Source of the DNA: Bacteroidaceae bacterium
Lineage (GTDB): Bacteria; Bacteroidota; Bacteroidia; Bacteroidales; Bacteroidaceae
Length of the DNA: 64,000 nt
Reading direction: 5' to 3'
NCBI GenBank assembly: GCA_017617235.1
Contig: JAFZWQ010000009.1
Coordinates: 1-64,000 of the forward strand
A program made the translations under genes and the position numbers. Shown in pieces: positions 1-9,290 of the stretch. Below the pieces are notes generated by a model. That model searched no databases. It was not told where the DNA came from and was given only the letters and a program-made list of their open reading frames with translations. The stretch's first letter is position 1. The number at the start of each line of letters is the position of its first letter.

Positions 1-749
<749 letters not shown>

Positions 750-770
750 TTATTTGTTTATAATTCCTTT

Positions 771-808
771 TAGAGATTTAGAAGTTTAGTGATTTTGTGA
801 TTTAGAGG
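771..808. repeat. TTTAGTGATTTAG low-complexity repeat patch
   Basis: Tandem copies of a degenerate unit close to (A)GATTTAGTG or GAAGTTTAG lie just upstream of dnaK. The same unit recurs at 2044-2072 upstream of recA and at 9161-9223 after aroE. It does not encode anything recognisable and has no hairpin potential. Confidence 0.7.
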
Positions 809-854
809 ACACCTTTACTTCAAAAATCTTCCGACATCTATCATACAAGTCGCG

Positions 855-868
855 TGCCAAAGTTGGCA
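855..868. promoter_or_regulatory. Short dyad upstream of dnaK
   Basis: TGCCAA-AG-TTGGCA is a perfect 6-bp inverted repeat about 120 bp upstream of the dnaK start and just past the recA terminator. It could be an operator for a dimeric regulator. A dyad this short may be chance. It does not match the CIRCE element. Confidence 0.2.
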
Positions 869-877
869 TTTATGAAT

Positions 878-916
878 AAAAAAAGAGGCAAGAACCTGTA
901 AAAAGATTCTCGCCTC
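878..916 (-). terminator. Rho-independent terminator of recA
   Basis: Read on the minus strand, GAGGCGAGAA pairs with TTCTTGCCTC (one G-U pair) around a 12-nt loop, followed directly by seven T. It lies about 50 bp after the recA stop and separates recA from dnaK. Confidence 0.88.
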
Positions 917-963
917 ACGCCATTATGTCAGTCTTGCTGACAAAAGCAGTCATTTATTTCCCA

Positions 964-2022
964 TTATTCGACATCGGGAGTATTGTCGATGGGAGCAGGA
1001 GAGTCTGCCATTGCTGCAGCCAGTTTCTGTGCAATCTCGTCGCAAAGTTCGGGATTGTCCTTGAGCACTGCCTTCACAGCATCGCGTCCCTGCCCCAATT
1101 TGCTTTCTTCGTAGCTGAACCACGAACCACTCTTCCTCAGAATGCCATACTGTACGCCCAAGTCAACTATCTCACCAATGCGGCTGATGCCCTCGCCGAA
1201 AGTGATTTCGAACTCGGCCTTGCGGAATGGAGGAGCCACCTTGTTCTTGATAACCTTCACGCGCACCAAGTTACCAATAACATTGTCACCCTCCTTGATG
1301 GAATTAATCCTACGGATATCGAGGCGCACGCTCGAGTAGAACTTCAGGGCATTACCACCGGTAGTGGTTTCTGGGTTACCAAACATTACGCCAATTTTCT
1401 CGCGCAACTGGTTGATGAAGATACAGGTGGTCTTGGTTTTCGAGACCGTAGAAGTGAGTTTGCGCAGGGCCTGACTCATCAGACGAGCCTGCAATCCCAC
1501 CTTGTTGTCACCCATTTCGCCTTCGATTTCTGCCTTGGGGGTGAGGGCCGCTACAGAGTCAATAACAATGATATCGATGGCGCTGGAACGAATCAGTTGG
1601 TCGGCAATCTCCAGAGCCTGCTCTCCGTTATCGGGCTGCGAAATCCACAGATTGTCAACATCTACACCCAGTTTCTGGGCATAGAAACGGTCGAAGGCGT
1701 GCTCGGCATCGATAAAGGCAGCAATGCCACCTGCCTTCTGTGCTTCGGCAATCGCATGAATGGCGAGTGTGGTTTTACCCGACGACTCAGGACCATAGAT
1801 TTCGATGATACGTCCCTTGGGGTAACCGCCTACGCCCAAAGCGGCATTCAGGGCTATACTTCCTGTTGGAATGACCTCCACATCTTCGATGCGGTCATCG
1901 CCCAACTTCATGATACTTCCCTTGCCATAATCCTTTTCTATCTTTGCCATTGCGGCCTGCAGCGCTTTCAACTTCTCGTTGAGATCATTCTGTCCAGCCA
2001 CTTGTTCAACTTTCTTTGCCAT
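964..2022 (-). CDS. recA: Recombinase A
   Basis: RecA forms ATP-dependent filaments on single-stranded DNA, drives homologous recombination and stimulates LexA/UmuD cleavage where these exist. The product is 352 aa, the usual length. Walker A GPESSGKT is at residues 77-84. Later come the [14 protein letters not shown]-type segment, Walker [11 protein letters not shown] and the DNA-binding loop 2 region around [16 protein letters not shown]. The start ATG gives [10 protein letters not shown]. The acidic C-terminal tail (NTPDVE) is short. It is a single gene with its own terminator downstream. No SOS-type operator was recognised in the 197-bp upstream gap. Confidence 0.98.
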   Translation of the reverse strand: MAKKVEQVAGQNDLNEKLKALQAAMAKIEKDYGKGSIMKLGDDRIEDVEVIPTGSIALNAALGVGGYPKGRIIEIYGPESSGKTTLAIHAIAEAQKAGGIAAFIDAEHAFDRFYAQKLGVDVDNLWISQPDNGEQALEIADQLIRSSAIDIIVIDSVAALTPKAEIEGEMGDNKVGLQARLMSQALRKLTSTVSKTKTTCIFINQLREKIGVMFGNPETTTGGNALKFYSSVRLDIRRINSIKEGDNVIGNLVRVKVIKNKVAPPFRKAEFEITFGEGISRIGEIVDLGVQYGILRKSGSWFSYEESKLGQGRDAVKAVLKDNPELCDEIAQKLAAAMADSPAPIDNTPDVE

Positions 2023-2043
2023 TGTTTGTGTGTGTTTGTGGTG

Positions 2044-2072
2044 AGAGATTTAGTGATTTAGTGATTTAGAGG
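2044..2072. repeat. TTTAGTGATTTAG repeat patch upstream of recA
   Basis: Three near-identical tandem GATTTAGTG units lie 22 bp upstream of the recA start. They are the same family as the patches at 771-808 and 9161-9223. The rest of the 2023-2219 gap holds no gene; a small TCTCAC/GTGAGA hairpin lies at 2204-2218 just after the next gene's stop. Confidence 0.7.
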
Positions 2073-2219
2073 AATGTACTTGCCTCACTATCGGCCAATT
2101 CTTACCAAACTCTCACAATGTTAATAATTAATTATTTTTCTATTATTGTTTTTCTCAATGCGACAAGCATTTTAGATATACCAACTATGATTTGTTCTTC
2201 ACCTCTCACTCCGTGAGAA

Positions 2220-3455
2220 TTAATCGAATTCCAGGTCGACGTTGTGAAGTTCGTGCCAGGGGAGTCCATCGGCATTGAGGCGCTCCATGAAGGGATCGGG
2301 ATCGAACTCCTCCACGTTGTGCACACCCGGTTTGTTCCACTTGCCCGTGAGGAACATCATGGCGCCAATCATTGCAGGCACACCTGTGGTGTAGCTGACA
2401 CCCTGCATACCTGTCTCTTCGTAAGCTGCCTGATGCGAGCAGTTATTATAAACGTAATATGTGCGTTCCTCACCGTCCTTCATACCACGAATGCGGCAAC
2501 CGATGCTGGTCTCTCCTTCGTAGTTCTCGCCTAAATCCTGCGGATTGGGCAGCACGGCCTTCAGGAACTGCAGAGGCACAATCTTCACCACCTCATCGCC
2601 CGAACCGTCAGCCTTGGGAGCCTTGTACTCGATTTCGTCGATGCGGGCCATACCGATATTCTGAATTACATCGAGGTAGTTGAGGTACTGCTGTCCGAAG
2701 GTCATCCAGAAGCGTGCCCTACGGATGGTGGGATAGTTGATAACCAGACTTTCCAACTCCTCGTGGTGCAACAGGTAACTTTCCTTGGGACCTATGTTGG
2801 GATAGTACAAAGACTGGTGAATCTCCATCGGCTCCGTCTCAATCCACTTACCGTCTTCCCAATAGAGACCCTTCTGTGTAATCTCGCGGATATTGATTTC
2901 GGGATTGAAGTTGGTGGCGAATGCCTTATGGTGGTTACCGGCATTGCAATCGACGATGTCGAGATACTGAATCTCGTCGAAATAGTGCTTGGCGGCATAT
3001 GCCGTATAGATGCTTGTCACACCCGGGTCGAAACCACAACCCAGGATGGCACAGAGACCAGCCTTCTCGAAGCGCTCACGATAAGCCCACTGCCACGAGT
3101 ATTCGAAATGCGCCTCGTCCTTGGGCTCGTAGTTGGCCGTATCCAGATAGTTGCAACCCGTCTGCAGACAAGCCTCCATGATGGTGAGGTCCTGATACGG
3201 CAGCGCCAAGTTCATGACGATATCGGGCTTATAGCCGGAGAGCAACTTCACCAATTCCTCCACGCTGTCGGCATCCACCTGTGCCGTCTGCACATTCACG
3301 CCATACTTCTCGTTCAGTACCTTCGCCAGTGCATCGCACTTCGACTTTGTGCGGCTGGCAATCATTATTTCGTTAAACACTTCGGGCTTTTGAGCCACTT
3401 TGTGCGCTGCCACCGTTGCTACGCCGCCAGCGCCAATAATCAGAACTTTTCCCAT
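2220..3455 (-). CDS. Saccharopine dehydrogenase-family protein, probable carboxynorspermidine/carboxyspermidine dehydrogenase
   Basis: The family enzyme condenses L-aspartate semialdehyde with a diamine (putrescine or diaminopropane) and reduces the imine with NADPH. It is the first step of the decarboxylase-coupled spermidine/norspermidine pathway found in gut Bacteroidota and Vibrio. The product is 411 aa, near the usual length of about 400. The N-terminus holds a Rossmann fold, VLIIGAGGVATVAAHKVA (residues 4-21). The next strands, IMIASRTKSKC and VDADSVEEL, fit NADP binding. NYLDTANYEP and GCGFDPGVTSIY are typical of this clade. The partner decarboxylase (NspC/CASDC) is not in the window. 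The gene starts 22 bp after the unknown gene upstream and probably shares its promoter at 4072-4103. Confidence 0.88.
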   Translation of the reverse strand: MGKVLIIGAGGVATVAAHKVAQKPEVFNEIMIASRTKSKCDALAKVLNEKYGVNVQTAQVDADSVEELVKLLSGYKPDIVMNLALPYQDLTIMEACLQTGCNYLDTANYEPKDEAHFEYSWQWAYRERFEKAGLCAILGCGFDPGVTSIYTAYAAKHYFDEIQYLDIVDCNAGNHHKAFATNFNPEINIREITQKGLYWEDGKWIETEPMEIHQSLYYPNIGPKESYLLHHEELESLVINYPTIRRARFWMTFGQQYLNYLDVIQNIGMARIDEIEYKAPKADGSGDEVVKIVPLQFLKAVLPNPQDLGENYEGETSIGCRIRGMKDGEERTYYVYNNCSHQAAYEETGMQGVSYTTGVPAMIGAMMFLTGKWNKPGVHNVEEFDPDPFMERLNADGLPWHELHNVDLEFD

Positions 3456-3477
3456 AGTATTATGTCTTATTTGTTGT

Positions 3478-4053
3478 TTAAACTTTCATCAATTCATCGC
3501 TACGAATGCCGAGGGCCTGCATCAGGCTATACCCCAGGATTTCCGATTGGAAACCGCGTCCCGTCTCGGGTTGCATGGAGAGCAACGTGATATCCTTCTT
3601 ACGTTGTCCGGCCAGCAGGTGCTTCAGCTCTACCCCACTGCGTTCCATATCGGGCACCAGAACGACACGTTCCACTTCCTCAGCAGAAAGCAGGGTACGC
3701 AACACCTCGCAAAACATATCCTCGCCCGTCAACTGTTCGTCGCACAGAGCCTTCATCTCGAATTCTCCCAGGTTGGGGTCGCGGAAGGCCTTTCCATCAA
3801 CGTCCTGCAGCAAGTCGCCAGGTTGGAAATTCGATAGTGTGGTCTTGCGATAAATCATCAGCACCTGCACCTCGTTCTCCCCCGCCTGCAGACCTCCGTC
3901 CAGCGACAGACAGACAAGCCAGTGAGCCAAATCGGCCTTGGGAATACGACGCATCAGCATCCGCTCGAAGTTTACCGTCAAGTCGAACGCAACGCCGTCT
4001 GCATAGTCGGCATCCACCAATATAACTGTCTTTCTAAACTTATTTTCCTGCAT
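3478..4053 (-). CDS. Uncharacterised 191-aa protein, upstream partner of the polyamine dehydrogenase gene
   Basis: I do not recognise a named family with certainty; it resembles proteins conserved only in Bacteroidales. It has no signal peptide or membrane segment, so it is probably cytoplasmic. The layout alternates strands and helices: KTVILVDADYAD near the N-terminus, an acidic helical middle (FEMKALCDEQLTGEDMFCE), then VERVVLVPDMERSGVELKHLL and KDITLLSMQPE. This order of an N-terminal strand with acidic residues and a late strand-helix-strand loosely resembles the NYN/PIN-like nuclease fold, but that is inference without alignment. It is the first gene of a two-gene unit with the dehydrogenase and has a near-consensus promoter 18 bp upstream. 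Confidence 0.85.
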   Translation of the reverse strand: MQENKFRKTVILVDADYADGVAFDLTVNFERMLMRRIPKADLAHWLVCLSLDGGLQAGENEVQVLMIYRKTTLSNFQPGDLLQDVDGKAFRDPNLGEFEMKALCDEQLTGEDMFCEVLRTLLSAEEVERVVLVPDMERSGVELKHLLAGQRKKDITLLSMQPETGRGFQSEILGYSLMQALGIRSDELMKV

Positions 4054-4071
4054 ATAGCCGTAATGATTCTA

Positions 4072-4103
4072 CAAAGATACAACTATGCAGGTAAAATGCC
4101 AAA
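4072..4103 (-). promoter_or_regulatory. Bacteroidales-type promoter for the 191-aa gene and polyamine dehydrogenase
   Basis: On the minus strand TTTG (4103-4100), a 20-bp spacer and TATCTTTG (4079-4072) match the Bacteroidales consensus TTTG-N19/21-TAnnTTTG exactly. The start codon lies 18 bp beyond the -7 box. Confidence 0.85.
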
Positions 4104-4125
4104 TAAAAAAACTATTTTTATTCAT

Positions 4126-4154
4126 AAAAAACGCGAGGCGTGAATTGCCTCGCG
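4126..4154 (-). terminator. Rho-independent terminator of the Spy-like gene
   Basis: On the minus strand CGCGAGGC, a 7-nt loop and GCCTCGCG form a perfect 8-bp stem followed by six T. It begins about 30 bp after the stop of the gene at 4186. Confidence 0.92.
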
Positions 4155-4185
4155 TATGCATGTTTTATAATATGGTATCAGGGAT

Positions 4186-4767
4186 TTAGAAATCTCCGCC
4201 CATACCGCCACCGTTGCCACCGAATCCACCACGGTCACCACCCATGCCTCCGAAACCTTCGGGACGCTGACGGTTGCCCTGCTGGAACTGACGGTTACCC
4301 GGCTGGTTCTGACGGTTATTCTGCTGGAATATACGTGCCAACTGCTGTGGGGTCAGGGTCTTGCTGAACTCCTCGTAATAGCGACGGTCAATCTCCAGTT
4401 TCTTCTGCATCTGGGTAATCTGACGCTCCTGACGCTCGAAATACTGCTCCACTGCCTTCTTTGCCTCTTCGTCCGACAGTTTCTTATCACCTTGATTGCC
4501 CTGCTGGTTACCCATGCGAGTACGTCCGTCGCGCTGACTTTCCATCACCTCGCGCTGGTAAGCCTTATACGTTTCCACAAACGCCGTCTTTTCATCACCC
4601 TTCAGGTTCAAGTCCTTAACCAGTCTGTCGGCTTGTCTGTTTATCATCTCCGTACGCATAGCCTCACGATTCTGCTGGTTCTGGCCCTGAGCCATCATCG
4701 AGGTGGTAAACTGCAAATTAAACATTGTAAAGGCCACAAGTGCCAAAGTCTTTGTTTTCATAATCAT
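4186..4767 (-). CDS. Secreted Spy/CpxP-like protein with Gly-rich tail
   Basis: This is a periplasmic or secreted protein of 193 aa. An N-terminal signal peptide runs MIMKTKTLALVAFTMFNL to about AQG. A helical region (about residues 30-140) contains QADRLVKDLNLKGDEKTAF, LSDEEAKKAVEQYFERQ and LTPQQLARIFQ. The last is the LTxxQ motif of the Spy/CpxP family, small periplasmic proteins with chaperone or stress-sensing roles in enterobacteria. The tail is Gln/Asn-rich and then very Gly-rich (GGMGG, GGFGG, GGGMGG). An ATG at 4767 or 4761 is chosen because the signal peptide starts there; an upstream extension adds a hydrophilic stretch unlike a leader. It appears to be transcribed alone, ending at the terminator at 4126-4154. 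Function in Bacteroidota is unknown. Confidence 0.78.
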   Translation of the reverse strand: MIMKTKTLALVAFTMFNLQFTTSMMAQGQNQQNREAMRTEMINRQADRLVKDLNLKGDEKTAFVETYKAYQREVMESQRDGRTRMGNQQGNQGDKKLSDEEAKKAVEQYFERQERQITQMQKKLEIDRRYYEEFSKTLTPQQLARIFQQNNRQNQPGNRQFQQGNRQRPEGFGGMGGDRGGFGGNGGGMGGDF

Positions 4768-4886
4768 TGTTTTTAGTTTATTTTCCAAGTTCGTATTCTC
4801 GTTTTTGTTGTGCACGATTCTATGACCCACCCAATGCTGGATAGGTTTAAATCAGGAAAATTTAAAAAATGTTATAAAAAGGGGAA

Positions 4887-5708
4887 TTACCGGGTGGTGA
4901 TGTGGAAACAGCCTTGCTTCACCTCGTACTTTACATGACAACGCCCATCGGCACGCAGGTCGCGCAACACCTCGCTGAGCACATACTTCAGGCTGTCGTT
5001 ACGCACCTCCCTGCGGAACTCTCCTGGAGGGCACACCGTATTGTATCGGTTGTAGGCAATGTCGAAGGTTGTGCCGAAACGGTGACAGCTCTCAGTACTG
5101 ACGTTGGGATTCGTCCGTTTCAAGCGTTCCACATCTGCCTCGGTACGCAGCACGCTGGTGACGATGATGCGGTGGAAGGGCACATCCTTGACATAGAGCG
5201 AATCCACGAAGTTACGTCCAATGCGTTCCAACAGGTCGGCAGCCCTGGGCACCAGATAGGGAATGCTGTGCGACATCCCCTTGTCGATGACAAAATAGGG
5301 ATTAGAGCCCACGAACACCAGTTCCTGCTTGCGCTGCTCTGCCTGTTCACGGTCGCGCACAGGGCGCACGCCCCACTTCCGGGCAGACACAATCTGCACA
5401 TCCTGAACATCCGGAAAACAAGCATTGAAATCGTGTACGCCACGAATCCTGTGCTTCTTTTCTGCACGCCTTACCCGATTTGCTGTTTCCGCCACGGGTT
5501 TAACCGTCTCTATGGGTTTCTCTGGTTCTTTGGTTTCCTCTTTCGCCACAGGGGTTTCTTCCTTCACTTCAGGGGCTTCCTCCTTCACCACAAGGGTGTC
5601 CTTCGCCTCTTCACCCATCACAGCGGGAAAGGTATGACGCACGGCTGCAAGGGCAATAAAGGTGGTTGCACACAGGCCCAGATATATTTTTTTCTTCAGT
5701 CTTCTCAT
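4887..5708 (-). CDS. DUF5715-type protein with M15-like (D-Ala peptidase) zinc motif
   Basis: Of 273 aa, the N-terminus MRRLKKKIYLGLCATTFIALAA is a signal or membrane anchor. Residues about 34-70 are a Glu/Lys/Pro-rich linker with repeated KEE and EETP units. The C-terminal half has SCHRFGTTFD (His209, Asp216) and GCFHITTR (His269). This fits the SxHxxGxxxD ... H zinc-ligand pattern of M15 D-Ala-D-Ala or endopeptidases such as VanY. The family call DUF5715 is from memory. The inferred role is cleavage of peptidoglycan stem peptides in the periplasm. The start at 5708 is preferred over an upstream ATG at 5729 because MRRLKKK gives a clean leader. A possible TATTTTTG -7 box lies on the minus strand at 5726-5719, back to back with the phoH promoter. 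Confidence 0.82.
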   Translation of the reverse strand: MRRLKKKIYLGLCATTFIALAAVRHTFPAVMGEEAKDTLVVKEEAPEVKEETPVAKEETKEPEKPIETVKPVAETANRVRRAEKKHRIRGVHDFNACFPDVQDVQIVSARKWGVRPVRDREQAEQRKQELVFVGSNPYFVIDKGMSHSIPYLVPRAADLLERIGRNFVDSLYVKDVPFHRIIVTSVLRTEADVERLKRTNPNVSTESCHRFGTTFDIAYNRYNTVCPPGEFRREVRNDSLKYVLSEVLRDLRADGRCHVKYEVKQGCFHITTR

Positions 5709-5748
5709 AATATATGTGCAAAAATACAAAATAATTATGAATTGTGCA

Positions 5749-5779
5749 TTGTGAATTATGAATTAAATCAGTATCTTTG
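5749..5779 (+). promoter_or_regulatory. Promoter of the phoH-purC-ubiE-aroE operon
   Basis: TTG at 5749-5751, a 20-bp spacer and TATCTTTG at 5772-5779 match the Bacteroidales promoter consensus. The phoH start is 16 bp downstream, so the 5' leader would be very short. Confidence 0.85.
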
Positions 5780-5795
5780 TGCTGAAATTACAGAA

Positions 5796-6734
5796 ATGAT
5801 AGAAAAGCATATACTTATAGACGACGTAGACCCCACCATTCTGTATGGCGTAAACAACGTGAACCTGCAGATGGTGAAGGCCCTCTACCCCAAGTTGCGC
5901 ATTGTGGCACGGGGTAATGTGATGCGTGTGATGGGCGACGAACAGCAGACCGAGGAATTTGAACAGGCCATCAGCCGCATGCGCCAACACTGCCTGCAAT
6001 ACAACAGCCTCTCGGAGGAGGACATCCTGCACATCCTGCGCGGCGAGAAGACGAACAAGGATGGTGTACAGGGCGTCATTACCTACAGCACAACAGGACG
6101 TCCCATCACGGCTCGCACCACCAACCAGCAACGACTGGTGGAAGCCTTCGAGAAGAGCGATATGGTGTTTGCCATAGGTCCTGCGGGCAGCGGTAAGACG
6201 TACACCAGCATCGCGTTGGCTGTAAGGGCGCTGAAGCAGAAGGCAGTGAGGAAAATCATCCTCTCGCGCCCTGCTGTGGAGGCTGGCGAGAAACTGGGTT
6301 TCCTGCCTGGCGACATGAAGGACAAGATAGACCCCTATCTGCAACCCCTCTACGATGCGCTGGAGGACATGATTCCCGTATCGAAGCTCAGCGAGATGAT
6401 GGAACAGAAAATCATACAGATTGCTCCGCTGGCCTTCATGCGCGGCCGCACGCTGAACGATGCCGTAGTCATTCTCGACGAGGCCCAGAACACCACCATT
6501 CCCCAGCTGAAGATGTTCCTCACGCGCATGGGCATGAATACAAAGATGGTCATTACGGGCGACACATCGCAAGTGGACCTTCCCCACTCCACCCAGTCGG
6601 GACTCATCCACGCCATGCACATCCTGCAGGGCATCAAGGGCATATCGTTCATCGAAACCGACAAAGGCGACATCCTACGACATAAATTAGTAACCAAAAT
6701 TGTTGAAGCATATGAACGCACTGACAAGAACTGA
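5796..6734 (+). CDS. phoH: PhoH family P-loop ATPase
   Basis: A cytoplasmic P-loop NTPase related to PhoH, an ATPase family linked to RNA metabolism and stress. The 312 aa are normal for the Bacteroidota PhoH-like protein. Walker A GPAGSGKT follows DMVFAI in the middle of the protein, and Walker [12 protein letters not shown] is followed by [13 protein letters not shown]. The start is the ATG at 5796 ([13 protein letters not shown]), just after the promoter at 5749-5779; the frame stays open further upstream but that part is antisense to the DUF5715 gene. The 3' end overlaps purC by 23 bp, which suggests translational coupling. The substrate is unknown. Confidence 0.93.
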   Translation: MIEKHILIDDVDPTILYGVNNVNLQMVKALYPKLRIVARGNVMRVMGDEQQTEEFEQAISRMRQHCLQYNSLSEEDILHILRGEKTNKDGVQGVITYSTTGRPITARTTNQQRLVEAFEKSDMVFAIGPAGSGKTYTSIALAVRALKQKAVRKIILSRPAVEAGEKLGFLPGDMKDKIDPYLQPLYDALEDMIPVSKLSEMMEQKIIQIAPLAFMRGRTLNDAVVILDEAQNTTIPQLKMFLTRMGMNTKMVITGDTSQVDLPHSTQSGLIHAMHILQGIKGISFIETDKGDILRHKLVTKIVEAYERTDKN

Positions 6735-7662
6735 TTTGAATCTGCCTGGGCAGAAAAGTGTGTACCACGGAAAGGTACGCGACGTGTATAACATCAACGA
6801 CGACCTGATGGTGATGGTGGCAACCGACCGCATATCGGCCTTCGACGTCATCCTGCCCAAGGGCATTCCCTTCAAGGGACAGGTACTGAACCAGATTGCG
6901 GCCTCGTTCCTCGACCTCACGGCCGACATCGTCCCCAACTGGAAACTGGCTACTCCAGACCCCATGGTAACTGTAGGTCTGAAGGCTGAGGGCTTCCGTG
7001 TGGAAATGATTATCCGCGGCTACCTCACAGGCTCTGCCTGGCGCGAGTACAAGAACGGCTGTCGCGAACTCTGTGGCGTGAAGTTGCCTGAAGGCATGCG
7101 CGAGAACGAACGTTTCCCCAAACCCATCATCACACCCACCACAAAGGCTGAGGAAGGACACGACGAGAATATCTCTGCCGAGGAAATCGTCCGTCAGGGT
7201 CTGGTGAGCAAGGAGGACTGGGAGACGATGGTGAAATACACCCGTGCCCTCTTCCAGCGTGGCACCGAGATTGCTGCCAAGAAGGGTCTCATTCTGGTGG
7301 ATACGAAATACGAGTTCGGTAAGCGCGACGGCAAAGTCATCCTCATCGACGAGATTCACACCCCCGACTCGAGCCGTTATTTCTACGCCGAAGGCTACGA
7401 GGAGCGCTTCGCCAAAGGCGAGCCCCAGCGCCAGCTGTCGAAGGAATTCGTACGCCAGTGGCTCATCGAGCACAACTTCATGAACCAACCCGGTCAGGTA
7501 ATGCCCGAAATCACCGACGAATACGCCCAGAGCGTCAGCGAACGCTACATCGAGCTCTACGAGCACATCATCGGCCAGAAATTCGTACCCGCAGACACCG
7601 AGGGCGACCTGGAACAGCGCATCGCTAAGAACGTTACCGAATGGCTTACCAACAGGAGGTAA
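6712..7662 (+). CDS. purC: SAICAR synthase
   Basis: Phosphoribosylaminoimidazole-succinocarboxamide synthase joins aspartate to CAIR using ATP in de novo purine synthesis. The 316 aa are the longer type found in Bacteroidota and yeast. Motifs visible are HGKVRDVY near the N-terminus, [32 protein letters not shown] and [13 protein letters not shown]. The ATG at 6712 ([10 protein letters not shown]) is chosen over a TTG 12 bp earlier. The gene overlaps phoH by 23 bp and ubiE by 22 bp, so the four genes phoH-purC-ubiE-aroE are one transcript. purM is 5.5 kb away. Confidence 0.97.
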   Translation: MNALTRTDLNLPGQKSVYHGKVRDVYNINDDLMVMVATDRISAFDVILPKGIPFKGQVLNQIAASFLDLTADIVPNWKLATPDPMVTVGLKAEGFRVEMIIRGYLTGSAWREYKNGCRELCGVKLPEGMRENERFPKPIITPTTKAEEGHDENISAEEIVRQGLVSKEDWETMVKYTRALFQRGTEIAAKKGLILVDTKYEFGKRDGKVILIDEIHTPDSSRYFYAEGYEERFAKGEPQRQLSKEFVRQWLIEHNFMNQPGQVMPEITDEYAQSVSERYIELYEHIIGQKFVPADTEGDLEQRIAKNVTEWLTNRR

Positions 7663-8393
7663 TCAAGCCCTACAACCAGAACGAAAGCAAAGGCTCGCAG
7701 GTGGAGAAGATGTTCGACAACATCGCTCCCACCTACGACCGTCTGAACCATACCCTCTCGCTGGGCATCGACCGTCTGTGGCGCAACAAAGCCATTGATG
7801 CTCTCGGCAAACACTTTCCCTCTAAAGAGGGACAGGGGGGCCTACTGGACATTGCCACAGGTACGGGCGACTTTGCCATACTGGCAGCAAAGCGACTCAA
7901 ACCCGAGCACGTGACGGGTGCCGACATCAGCCTCGAGATGATGGAAATAGCCGCTCACAAGGTGAACCAACAAGGCCTGGAACGCACCATATCCTTCCAG
8001 CGCCAGGATTGCATGAACCTGACGTTTGCCGACAATTCCTTCGATGCCGTAACCGTTGTCTACGGAGCACGCAACTTCGAGAGCCTCGACCAGGGACTAC
8101 GCGAAATACTGCGCGTCCTGAAGCCCGGCGGACATCTGCTCATGCTGGAACTGGCCTCGCCCAAGTCCTTCCCCATGAAGCAGTTGTTCTGGATATATTC
8201 GCACGTTGTAATTCCCTTCGTCGGTTGGATTTTCAGTCGCGATGTAAAGGCCTACAACTACCTTTCCGACTCCGTGAATGCCTTCCCTCAAGGCGAGGTG
8301 ATGGAAAGAATCCTGAAGAAGAACGGATACAACAAAGTCGTCTGGCGCCGCTTCACCTTCGGCATCTGCACGATGTACCTTGCTGAAAAGTAA
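7641..8393 (+). CDS. ubiE: Demethylmenaquinone methyltransferase (UbiE/MenG), with in-frame repeat insertion
   Basis: An SAM-dependent C-methyltransferase for the last step of menaquinone synthesis. The 250 aa include the N-terminal signature [23 protein letters not shown] motif [14 protein letters not shown] (about residues 70-82), [11 protein letters not shown], and [19 protein letters not shown]. The segment FPSKEGQGG just before motif I is encoded by a GC-rich palindromic element (7816-7842) of the family found around pyrF. By my recollection of the Bacteroides homologues this loop is otherwise shorter and unrelated. The reading frame and all core motifs are intact, so the enzyme is probably active. 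Confidence 0.95.
   Translation: MAYQQEVIKPYNQNESKGSQVEKMFDNIAPTYDRLNHTLSLGIDRLWRNKAIDALGKHFPSKEGQGGLLDIATGTGDFAILAAKRLKPEHVTGADISLEMMEIAAHKVNQQGLERTISFQRQDCMNLTFADNSFDAVTVVYGARNFESLDQGLREILRVLKPGGHLLMLELASPKSFPMKQLFWIYSHVVIPFVGWIFSRDVKAYNYLSDSVNAFPQGEVMERILKKNGYNKVVWRRFTFGICTMYLAEK
7816..7842 (+). repeat. GC-rich palindromic element inside ubiE
   Basis: CCCTCT-AA-AGAGGG (7818-7831) is a perfect 6-bp stem followed by a run of six G and then CC, the layout stem plus G-rich tail shared with the four copies between 16354 and 17109. It is translated as part of the loop before SAM motif I. Confidence 0.65.
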
Positions 8394-8398
8394 AAAAG

Positions 8399-9145
8399 AT
8401 GAACAAATACGGACTCATAGGATACCCGCTGGGACATAGCTTCAGCAAACGGTTCTTTACGGAGAAGTTTGCCCGCGAAGGCATCGACGCCTGCTACGAC
8501 AACTACGAAATAGAGGACGCACAGATGCTGCTGGATGTAGTCAGACAGAACCCCGAGCTGCGAGGTCTCAACTGCACCATTCCACACAAGCAAGCCATCA
8601 TGCCTTTGCTGGACAGCATCTCGCAAGAGGCACGAGAGATAGGAGCTGTAAATGTCATTCGCATCCGCAGGAACGAGACTGGCGCGCCCACCTTAGAAGG
8701 CTTCAACTCCGATGTCGTCGGCTTTCGCGAGAGTATTAAACCTTTACTCGAACATAAACATCGTAAAGCACTGGTTCTCGGGACGGGAGGTGCATCAAAA
8801 GCAATATGCTATGCACTGACACAATTGGGGCTTGAATGGAAGTTAGTGAGTCGTTCGAAACGGGGTGACAACTTCACCTACGACGAGCTCACAGCCGACA
8901 TCCTGCGCCAATATACCGTCATCGTCAACTGCTCCCCTGTGGGCATGCATCCGCACACCGACGAGGCGCCCCAGTTGCCCTACGAAGCCATTGGTCCGCA
9001 GCACCTACTCTTCGACCTCATCTACAACCCCACCGAGACCCTCTTTCTGAAACGCGGCAGGGAACGTGGGGCCGTCACCAAGAACGGTCTGGAGATGCTC
9101 GAATTGCAAGCCTTAGAGAGTTGGCGCATATGGAACTCCACCTGA
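8399..9145 (+). CDS. aroE: Shikimate dehydrogenase
   Basis: NADPH-dependent reduction of 3-dehydroshikimate to shikimate in aromatic amino acid synthesis. At 248 aa it is slightly short but complete. Substrate-side motifs YPLGHSFSKRFF (near residue 10) and NCTIPHKQAIMPLLD with the catalytic Lys are present. The nucleotide-binding loop is VLGTGGASKAI, followed by VNCSPVGMHP and DLIYNPTETLFL; the C-terminus holds NGLEMLELQALESWRIW. It starts 5 bp after ubiE and is the last gene of the phoH operon. No hairpin terminator was seen; a repeat-rich gap follows. Confidence 0.96.
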   Translation: MNKYGLIGYPLGHSFSKRFFTEKFAREGIDACYDNYEIEDAQMLLDVVRQNPELRGLNCTIPHKQAIMPLLDSISQEAREIGAVNVIRIRRNETGAPTLEGFNSDVVGFRESIKPLLEHKHRKALVLGTGGASKAICYALTQLGLEWKLVSRSKRGDNFTYDELTADILRQYTVIVNCSPVGMHPHTDEAPQLPYEAIGPQHLLFDLIYNPTETLFLKRGRERGAVTKNGLEMLELQALESWRIWNST

Positions 9146-9160
9146 AAACTTTTTACGTTA

Positions 9161-9279
9161 TTAGTGATTTTGTGATTTAGAGATTTAGTGATTTAGAAGT
9201 TTAGAGGTTTAGTGATTTAGAAGTATAGCCTTTAGCCCTTTGCCTTTAGCCCTTAGCCTTTTGCCTTTTGCCGTTAGCC
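9161..9279. repeat. Low-complexity repeats after aroE
   Basis: 9161-9223 holds six or more degenerate GATTTAGTG or GAAGTTTAG units, and 9226-9279 holds tandem CCTTTAGCC or CCTTTTGCC units. A related CTTAGCC/TTTGCC stretch occurs in the opposite orientation at about 10925-10960, beyond manA. The whole gap 9146-9444 contains no gene. Confidence 0.75.
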
Positions 9280-9290
9280 ATTTTATTTTT

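Noticed and set aside
925-2061. Long plus-strand open frame opposite recA
   Set aside because: Mirror of the recA codons; no start signal or domain, and RecA on the other strand is certain.
2204-2218. TCTCAC/GTGAGA hairpin as terminator of the polyamine dehydrogenase
   Set aside because: Only 6 bp of stem and no T-run on the minus strand.
4902-5795. Long upstream extension of the phoH frame on the plus strand
   Set aside because: It is antisense to the DUF5715 gene, lies upstream of the phoH promoter and has no PhoH-like sequence; the ATG at 5796 fits the family.
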